NCBI GenBank assembly: GCA_020437045.1
Contig: JAGQWV010000433.1
Coordinates: 1 to 7,114, forward strand
DNA length: 7,114 nt
From: Saprospiraceae bacterium
GTDB taxonomy: Bacteria; Bacteroidota; Bacteroidia; Chitinophagales; Saprospiraceae
Reading direction: 5' to 3'
Shown piece by piece: positions 1 to 5,799 of this stretch. A program made the position numbers and the translations under genes. The first letter of the stretch is position 1; each line of letters opens with the position of its first letter. The notes below the pieces were generated by a model that saw only the letters and a program-made list of their open reading frames with translations, had not been told where the DNA came from and did not search any database.

Positions 1-605
1 TCATCATCAGCGACATCATGATGCCTGAAATGGATGGGCTGGCTCTTTCTGAGCACCTTAAAAATGATGACAGAACAAGCCACATTCCTATCATCCTGTT
101 AACTGCCAAATCAAAGCATGATGATCGCTTAGATGGTTTAAACAGTGGTGCAGATGCCTATTTAGTTAAACCCTTTGATCAGGATGAGTTGATGGTCCTA
201 ATACAAAATCTATTCTTAAACAGAGAGAAAAGCAGACTGTATTATCAGAAACATCTCCTCTGTCCTACTCCTTTGGAAAGAGAAAATAATTTCCTCCAAA
301 AGGCCAAATTGAAAATCGAAGAAAATTTTTCTAATGAAGACTTTACGGTAGATGTCCTTGCCAAAGAATTCTTTCTCAGCAGAACGCAAATATTTCGAAA
401 ACTCAAATCACTGACCGGTAAATCCTTTACCGAGATCGTTAAGGAAATGAAAATCCACCGCGCCAAAGAATTGCTCATCAATACCGATAAAACTGTGGCT
501 GAAATCGCCTTTGACTTAGGATTCAAAGATGCAGGATATTTTAGCAAAACGTTTAAGGCAACCGTTAAAGAAAGACCTTTGGAATTTAGGAGTAAGCAAA
601 CATGA
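1..605 (+). CDS. Hybrid two-component sensor kinase/response regulator, C-terminal part (receiver + AraC-type HTH), 5' truncated by window
   Basis: This is the end of a larger regulator; the reading frame is open from base 3 with no start, so the N-terminal sensor and kinase lie outside the window. The receiver half is seen from the phosphoacceptor Asp (codon 12-14, in SDIMMPEMDG) through the conserved Thr in LLTAKS and the conserved Lys of KPFD (codon 168-170). After a short linker comes an AraC/HTH_18 domain with two helix-turn-helix units, one around LSRTQIFRKLK and one around AEIAFDLGFKDAGYF. The order receiver then AraC HTH is that of Bacteroidota hybrid two-component systems. It aligns without gaps to the end of the kinase at 2941-5733: I count 52/78 identical residues in the receiver part and 60/92 in the HTH part. 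The upstream half is therefore probably also a membrane sensor kinase, which is inference. The stop is TGA at 603-605. Its own target genes are not shown by the sequence. Confidence 0.93.
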   Translation, partial: IISDIMMPEMDGLALSEHLKNDDRTSHIPIILLTAKSKHDDRLDGLNSGADAYLVKPFDQDELMVLIQNLFLNREKSRLYYQKHLLCPTPLERENNFLQKAKLKIEENFSNEDFTVDVLAKEFFLSRTQIFRKLKSLTGKSFTEIVKEMKIHRAKELLINTDKTVAEIAFDLGFKDAGYFSKTFKATVKERPLEFRSKQT

Positions 606-1042
606 CCAACCGTGCAATTTTCATTTCTCCTGTTTATTAAACCGGGATTATTTATTAGGGTTGTCATGCCCGTCCCGACATCAATTGTCGGGGAGAGTCA
701 AAAGGCCAAAAAAATCGGGTGTTCCACGGTAATTGTACCTCACAATCACAGCCATCATTACGTTGAGAAGCAAAATTGCCGGACGTACCTGATTTTTAGT
801 AGAAAATCTAATGTGTATTCCCGGTCAAAGCTTTTGGAATAGGTAGCTTTTCCTTATTACCGGTTTTATATCATCATTCTGCATCCATTTTACCGGCTAT
901 TGCAACCAAAGTACCATAGCCCATACAACTAAAAATTCGTAACTTTTGATCAGAACACTCTTTCGAAATTTTTATAGACAATCATCCAACCGATTTTCAA
1001 AGATTTACTGACCACTATACCTACTACTAAAAACACTAAATC
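606..1042. other. Intergenic region, 437 bases, no convincing gene
   Basis: This gap separates the first regulator from the oxidoreductase. An open frame crosses 612-842 (76 codons), but it runs through the hairpin at 674-692, has no recognisable domain and no good start signal, so I do not call it a gene. The only clear structure is that hairpin. The last 100 bases are AT-rich and should carry the promoter of the oxidoreductase gene. A sequence TAACTTTTG at 940-948 resembles the Bacteroidota -7 element (TAnnTTTG) but has one extra spacer base, and no TTTG-type -33 element lies at the right distance. I see no tRNA, riboswitch or insertion-sequence end. Confidence 0.7.
674..692. repeat. Perfect 7-bp inverted repeat (hairpin) with 5-base loop
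   Basis: CCCGACA at 674-680 and TGTCGGG at 686-692 are exact reverse complements around the loop TCAAT. The stem is GC-rich within AT-rich intergenic DNA and lies about 70 bases after the stop of the first regulator. It could end that transcript, but no T-run follows, so it is not a classical intrinsic terminator. It could also be one copy of a dispersed palindromic repeat; a single copy in the window cannot decide this. Confidence 0.6.
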
Positions 1043-2353
1043 ATGAAAAGACGTACCTTTCTTAAAACCTCCACTTTGGCCGCTACCGGACTGGTTACCC
1101 CCCAACATTTTGTAAAGGCCGACGACAAAATAAAACTGGGAATTTTGGGCACCGGTTGGTGGGCACGGGATTTCCTGATTAACTATGCGATACCAACCAA
1201 TGAGTTTGATATCATTGGCATCTGCGATGTAAATCAGAAAGCAATGGATATGGCCCTGGAAAAAATCGCTACCCTCGGAGGCAAGAAACCGGCCGTTTTC
1301 AAAGATTATCACGAATTGCTGAATATGCCTGATTTACAGGCGGTAGTCATTGCTACCCCGACACACTGGCACGCCCTCCAATTTATTGAAGCTTGTGAAA
1401 AGGGTCTGGACATCTGGCAGGAAAAACCCCTTGGCTATGACATTCGCGAAATGCAGGCCATGGAAAAAGCCTATAAAAAAGCGAAAAATATTGTTTCTAT
1501 TGACTTTCCCAGACTCTATGGACCGGTCAACAACGAAGTGAAAGATTATATACAAAGTGGTCAGGCGGGAGAGATTAGGGCCATCCAGTTCAACATCCAC
1601 AGCGGTGACGGTACCGCTCCGGTCACCGATGTTCCGTCCTATCTCAATTACGAGGATTTCTGCGGTCCGGCTCCTCTATTGCCCTATACCTGTTATCCCC
1701 AGGGTATTGGTTCTGCCTGGCGCGGTCAGCATGGATTTAGCCGGGGCATCCTTGCCGACTGGGGCATCCATTATCTGGAAAATATTCGTCAAATAATGGA
1801 TCTCGATTTGCCTGATTCTATTTCCGGCATCGCTTCCTTCAACGTACCTGGAGCGGAACATCCGGGTCTGCAAGAAGTGATCTTTGACTTCCAGGGGCGC
1901 CCGGTGCAGTGGTCACATAAAGGTTGGGGATATAGCAATCCTCTGTCACACACCAATATGGGTGTCTTTTACCAAGGTAGTAAAGGCACTATTTTCGCTA
2001 CCGACCTGGGTTGGGAAGTCTATCCATCAGATGGTTCCGGGGTCAAAGAATACGGTGGTCCTAAGTTAGGATATGGCGCACCGGAATTTATGGCAGGGGT
2101 GCAAATGGCCTTTGATTTGCAATTTAAACACTTTGCCCAGGCGATCCGCGATCGAGATGATCGTGAAATTCTTGGAAAATTTGACGATGGTTTAAAGGCG
2201 ACAGCGGCAGTAACTTATGCGGATATGGCCACCAGAACTCAAGCTCCAGTGGTTATTGATCATAGCAATCTGAGTATTAAGGATAATGCACAAGCCGGTG
2301 CCCAATTACTGAGATCTTATCGATCTCCCTATTCGCATCCGTACGAAGGGTAA
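1043..2353 (+). CDS. Gfo/Idh/MocA family oxidoreductase with Tat signal peptide
   Basis: The 436-residue protein begins with a twin-arginine signal: KRRTFLK at residues 2-8, a short hydrophobic stretch, and a plausible cleavage site after VKA (residue 26). It should therefore be exported already folded, with cofactor, to the periplasm. A Rossmann fold follows directly, with the dinucleotide-binding motif GTGWWA at 36-41 and an acidic residue after the second strand (D62). The family signature EKP is at 127-129, after ATPTHWHA. The C-terminal half contains DWGIHYLE, with H243 at the position of the conserved family His. Members oxidise or reduce sugars, inositols and related compounds with NAD(P), or cleave glycosides by an NAD-dependent route; the substrate cannot be read here. 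The length is normal for Tat-exported Bacteroidota members. The ATG at 1043 is chosen because it puts the RR motif at the very N-terminus. It appears to stand alone between gaps of 437 and 172 bases. Confidence 0.93.
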   Translation: MKRRTFLKTSTLAATGLVTPQHFVKADDKIKLGILGTGWWARDFLINYAIPTNEFDIIGICDVNQKAMDMALEKIATLGGKKPAVFKDYHELLNMPDLQAVVIATPTHWHALQFIEACEKGLDIWQEKPLGYDIREMQAMEKAYKKAKNIVSIDFPRLYGPVNNEVKDYIQSGQAGEIRAIQFNIHSGDGTAPVTDVPSYLNYEDFCGPAPLLPYTCYPQGIGSAWRGQHGFSRGILADWGIHYLENIRQIMDLDLPDSISGIASFNVPGAEHPGLQEVIFDFQGRPVQWSHKGWGYSNPLSHTNMGVFYQGSKGTIFATDLGWEVYPSDGSGVKEYGGPKLGYGAPEFMAGVQMAFDLQFKHFAQAIRDRDDREILGKFDDGLKATAAVTYADMATRTQAPVVIDHSNLSIKDNAQAGAQLLRSYRSPYSHPYEG

Positions 2354-2525
2354 CGAAAATACCGGAATAGGGAACCAAATTACCAACTACCATTGATTTG
2401 AATCGAATACCTTGTTGCTACATGCACACAAGCAAAGGGAGCGTAAAATTCCAAAAACCAAAAAATAATACCGGGCTTGCCCTATTTGACTGTAATTATT
2501 TGCTTCACAATAAACCTGAATCATC
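2354..2525. other. Short intergenic region, 172 bases
   Basis: There is no gene here. It probably holds the 3' end of the oxidoreductase transcript and the promoter for the gene at 2526. A weak GGG-CTTG-CCC stem at 2473-2482 is too short to call a terminator. TTTG occurs at 2397-2400, 2485-2488 and 2499-2502, but none makes an exact TAnnTTTG element with a correctly spaced upstream box. Confidence 0.5.
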
Positions 2526-2915
2526 ATGAATCACAAAAACTTATTCATTTTCAATGGTGTCGTCTGTATGTTTTTTGGATTGGGATTAATGTTTACCCCT
2601 GTTCAAATTTTGAAAATTTATGCTGCTGAATGGACCACCGCACCAGCTTTTGCCATTGTTACAGCCCGGGGCTATGGTAGCCTGATTTTTATTCTAGGCA
2701 TCGCTTTGTTCTCCGCTATAAAGGCCACCGATTCTTATGGCAGAAGAGCTTTATTGATCATTATCTGTTTTGCTAATGCTCTACTCGTCCTACTACATGG
2801 TTATGGCACCATTACGGGGATCGAAAATGCAATGGGATGGTCACTCGTTTTATTAGTCGGTTTTATGGCTGTGTGGGGAGGAATGTTACTGATGAAGGAG
2901 AAGGTTGTTTCCTAG
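2526..2915 (+). CDS. Small four-helix integral membrane protein, function unknown
   Basis: The 129-residue protein is almost wholly hydrophobic, with four likely membrane helices near residues 5-24, 50-65, 75-92 and 103-123. Both termini carry charged residues (N-terminal NHK, C-terminal KEK), which suggests that both ends lie on the cytoplasmic side. The loop between helices 1 and 2 ends in ARGYGS, and a short basic turn, YGRR, precedes helix 3. The topology resembles small uncharacterised membrane families such as DUF4345 or DoxX-like proteins, but I cannot assign one and see no catalytic motif. The ATG at 2526 is the natural start, since the first helix follows directly; the ribosome binding site is weak, as usual in Bacteroidota. 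The stop at 2913-2915 lies only 25 bases before the start of the hybrid kinase, so the two are probably co-transcribed. A role as accessory to that sensor is possible but is only inferred from position. Confidence 0.8.
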   Translation: MNHKNLFIFNGVVCMFFGLGLMFTPVQILKIYAAEWTTAPAFAIVTARGYGSLIFILGIALFSAIKATDSYGRRALLIIICFANALLVLLHGYGTITGIENAMGWSLVLLVGFMAVWGGMLLMKEKVVS

Positions 2916-2940
2916 CTTAGTTTAGACATCCGGTTAGGTA

Positions 2941-5733
2941 GTGATTACCAGGGGAATCATAAAAGCTTTATTAGTCCTTCATCTCGGAGGTGGATTTCTT
3001 TATTCGAATAATGATTTGAATATTGATTCCATGTTTCGAACATCAAGCAGAGAGAGTATTGACATTACTCCATATTTGCAATATTTCATTGATACTTCAA
3101 ATCAGTTAACTTTTGATGAAGTCAAGGCAATAAACCATGATCAATTTTCATCCATTGGGATTGAAAAGTTTAAGCGCCCCATACATCGCAATATTACGAT
3201 ATGGATGATATTAAAAGTGATGAACCGATCCCCTGAAGACTACTATCTTGGGATTCATTTCCCCAAAACTTATGCGTTCATTCCTGATTCAACAAGAAAT
3301 TTTCACACAATAATTCTGGGTACTCAGGATCCGGCTACAAGACGCGATGATCCATTCTCCTTGCCATTTCTCACAATTGCCCCTGGATTTGATTCCAGCA
3401 TTTACTTCAAACTAAAACCGAAAAATTTCTACAGTCTTGGAAATCCTAACCAGCGAAAATTTGATTTTACCATCAACTCAGGAACAGGAATAAAAAAAGC
3501 CGTTAATAGAAGTGATGGCAATCTGATCGTATTAGGCATTCTTTTGACTGTATGTTTCTATCACCTTATTCTTTTTCTGTTCAATGCCGACAAGTCCTAC
3601 CTTTACTTGGGAATATTTGCCTCCATTTATGTTCTTCAACAAATTTTTTACACCGGTTTATTAGAAAGCTGGTTCTCCATTCCCTATAGCTTTCACTATT
3701 CAGCCGGTGTAAATGCCATTATCTTTGCATTCTGGCCGATCGTCATGCCTTTTACGATCAAATATTTAGACTTAAAAAAACAAAATCCAATATGGCACTT
3801 CCTATTATCGACTATAGGATGGTATTTATTTAGTTTTTATGTAATCGTTTTCTTTGTTCAATTTCTAGCACCTAATTTTATCCTTTATACGCGATATGGA
3901 GATGTATTAATGTTTAATGCAATTCTGGTAGCGACAGGGGCCAATTTAATTCTATTAATTGCCGGGTTAAAGAGTTATCAAAAGGGTCATAAAATTGCAC
4001 TCTACTTTATATTGGCTTTTAGTGTGCTTGTAAGTAATACCATGTGGAATTTAATTACCAGTAATTATAATTCATTTTTTAATGGAATTGCATTCCTCCT
4101 ACTCTCATTCGGTCTCGCCCGTCAATTTAAATCCCTACAGGATCAACGTTCTAAGGCCGAAAAACAAAAAGCTATCTCCGACCAACTCCGCAAAATCGAA
4201 GTACAGGAAAAAGAAAAACTGAAAGAACTCGACCAGTTTAAAACGCAACTATACACCAATATCACCCATGAATTTCGTACACCCCTCACGGTCATTTCCG
4301 GTATTGCCGATCAGATCCAAAACCAACCCCAAGAAAAAGAATTGATCCAACGTAATTCTATCCAGCTTTTGGATCTGGTCAATCAAATGCTCGAACTTAG
4401 TAAAATCGATTCCGGCTTCTTAAAACCCCAATGGGTTCAGAGTGATATCATCCCCCAAATAAAATACTTATCCGAATCCTATCAACATCTGGCTAGTAGC
4501 CAGGATAAACAATTCAATCTGCAAATACTGGAGGAAAGTATCTGGACAGATACCGATCCCCAAATGCTGGAAAGAATTTTAAATAATCTGGTGCACAACG
4601 CGATTAAATTTACCCCAGCGGGAGGAAAAGTCCAGCTCCGGGTTGCCGGCGATCCAAACCACGACCGGTATTTGCTTTCTGTAAAAGATACTGGCAGAGG
4701 TATTCCGGAAGAACAGCTCGACAAGATTTTCGATCGTTTTTATCAGGTCGATCACAGTAATACCCGGCAAGGGGAAGGAACGGGTATCGGACTAGCTTTA
4801 GTTAAGGAGCTAACCGAACTATTGCAGGGCAAAATATCGGTGGAAAGCAAACTATATCAGGGTACAGAATTTACGATCAAATTCCCCATCCGGCAAAAAG
4901 CAGAAATCAAAACCTGGACTCCACGATCAGAGTCCAAGCACAATTTGGAATTTTCTCATTCACCAAAACAGCTACAATCACCTAACGGTGACCAACCAAA
5001 AGTATTAATCATCGAGGATCATCCGGATGTTCGCACCTACCTTAAAAAATTATTGATAAATGATTACCACCTACTGGAAGCTAATAATGGTAAAACAGGA
5101 TTAAGCATGGCCATGGAAGAAGTACCCGACCTGATCATCAGTGATATTATGATGCCTGAATTAGACGGCTTGTCCCTTTGCCAACAGATCAAAAGAGATG
5201 CACGAACCAGCCATATTCCCGTCATTTTACTTACTGCTAAGTCTACCCAGGACGATCGACTGCAAGGACTGGAAGAAGGAGCCGATGCCTACCTCACCAA
5301 ACCCTTTGATAAAAGGGAGCTTTTTATCCGTATCGAAAAGCTATTGGAGACCCGGGAGAAAATGCGATCGCACTATCATCAGTTTCAAATGTTGCCACAA
5401 GAAAAAGTACAAGAAAATTCTTTTTTGAATCAGGTCAGAAAACATATCGAAAATAATTTTTCTAACGAACAATACCAGATCGATGATCTATCCTCGCACC
5501 TACACCTCAGTCGGACCCAGGTCTATCGCAAATTAAAAGCCTTGACCGGAAAAACTTTTACCGATATTGTCAAAGAAATGAAAATACATCGAGCCAAAGA
5601 ATTGCTGTCAAAGACAGAAAAGAACGTTAGTGAAATAGCATACGATTTGGGATTTAAGGATGCCAGTTATTTTGGAAAGGTATTTAAGGAATCAACGGGA
5701 TCCAACCCGAGTCATTCCAAGTTCTTTAAATAG
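2941..5733 (+). CDS. Membrane-bound hybrid sensor histidine kinase/response regulator: 7TMR-DISM sensor, HisKA, HATPase, receiver, AraC HTH
   Basis: This 930-residue protein joins a whole phosphorelay and a DNA-binding output. In order: signal peptide (about 1-25); periplasmic 7TMR-DISM extracellular domain (about 36-180), with DITPYL near its start and YYLGIHFP in the middle; seven membrane helices (about 194-394); a charged coiled coil (395-435); HisKA with phosphoacceptor H443 in THEFRTPL; HATPase with N box NNLVHNAIKF (548-557), DTGRGIP (583-589) and GEGTGIGLAL (611-620); a receiver with acidic pair E692/D693, phosphoacceptor D735, T765 and K787; and two AraC-type helix-turn-helix units (about 832-928). 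All key residues are present, so it should be active. DISM extracellular domains are thought to bind small ligands such as carbohydrates; the ligand here is unknown. GTG at 2941 is chosen because an in-frame TAG lies at 2935-2937 and the first ATG (3031, residue 31) would remove the signal peptide. The half up to residue 400 is AT-richer than the rest. Confidence 0.95.
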   Translation: MITRGIIKALLVLHLGGGFLYSNNDLNIDSMFRTSSRESIDITPYLQYFIDTSNQLTFDEVKAINHDQFSSIGIEKFKRPIHRNITIWMILKVMNRSPEDYYLGIHFPKTYAFIPDSTRNFHTIILGTQDPATRRDDPFSLPFLTIAPGFDSSIYFKLKPKNFYSLGNPNQRKFDFTINSGTGIKKAVNRSDGNLIVLGILLTVCFYHLILFLFNADKSYLYLGIFASIYVLQQIFYTGLLESWFSIPYSFHYSAGVNAIIFAFWPIVMPFTIKYLDLKKQNPIWHFLLSTIGWYLFSFYVIVFFVQFLAPNFILYTRYGDVLMFNAILVATGANLILLIAGLKSYQKGHKIALYFILAFSVLVSNTMWNLITSNYNSFFNGIAFLLLSFGLARQFKSLQDQRSKAEKQKAISDQLRKIEVQEKEKLKELDQFKTQLYTNITHEFRTPLTVISGIADQIQNQPQEKELIQRNSIQLLDLVNQMLELSKIDSGFLKPQWVQSDIIPQIKYLSESYQHLASSQDKQFNLQILEESIWTDTDPQMLERILNNLVHNAIKFTPAGGKVQLRVAGDPNHDRYLLSVKDTGRGIPEEQLDKIFDRFYQVDHSNTRQGEGTGIGLALVKELTELLQGKISVESKLYQGTEFTIKFPIRQKAEIKTWTPRSESKHNLEFSHSPKQLQSPNGDQPKVLIIEDHPDVRTYLKKLLINDYHLLEANNGKTGLSMAMEEVPDLIISDIMMPELDGLSLCQQIKRDARTSHIPVILLTAKSTQDDRLQGLEEGADAYLTKPFDKRELFIRIEKLLETREKMRSHYHQFQMLPQEKVQENSFLNQVRKHIENNFSNEQYQIDDLSSHLHLSRTQVYRKLKALTGKTFTDIVKEMKIHRAKELLSKTEKNVSEIAYDLGFKDASYFGKVFKESTGSNPSHSKFFK
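4178..4228 (+). repeat. Copy 1 of a near-identical 51-base block shared by the two adjacent kinase genes
   Basis: Bases 4178-4228 match 7064-7114 at 50 of 51 positions; the only difference is A at 4203 against G at 7089. The block encodes the coiled-coil linker just after the last membrane helix (DQLRKIEVQEKEKLKE). The match is cut off by the window end, so the true repeat probably continues into the kinase domain of the second copy. Confidence 0.9.
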
Positions 5734-5799
5734 AAAAATAATTTTCTTAACCTAATTTCAAAATCAAAGTAAAAACCACTGACCATTGATCAATCGTTA

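Noticed and set aside
245..667. Reverse-strand open frame of 140 codons over the first regulator
   Set aside because: It is the antisense of a clearly conserved receiver-HTH coding region and has no domain of its own.
612..842. Open frame of 76 codons in the first intergenic region
   Set aside because: It has no domain, low-complexity composition and no clear start signal, and it runs through the hairpin at 674-692; a chance open frame is more likely.
940..948. Possible Bacteroidota -7 promoter element TAACTTTTG before the oxidoreductase gene
   Set aside because: The spacer is one base too long for TAnnTTTG, and no TTTG-type -33 box is found at the usual distance.
950..1312. Reverse-strand open frame of 120 codons overlapping the oxidoreductase start
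   Set aside because: It is antisense to the Tat signal and Rossmann motif of a well-supported gene; no protein family is recognisable.
2477..2502. Possible promoter (TTG near 2477, TAATTATTTG at 2493-2502) before the small membrane protein
   Set aside because: The -7 match has the wrong spacing and the two boxes are too close together; there is no better candidate, so no promoter is called.
5732..5747. AT-rich inverted repeat AGAAAA-ATAA-TTTTCT at the stop of the full kinase
   Set aside because: The stem is only six base pairs, almost all A-T, and overlaps the stop codon; too weak to call a terminator.
5785..5794. Perfect 10-bp palindrome ATTGATCAAT before the last kinase gene, with TGATCA also at 947-952 before the oxidoreductase
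   Set aside because: The shared core is only six bases and also occurs inside coding sequence (near 2257), and AraC-type proteins usually bind direct repeats, so an operator is not supported.
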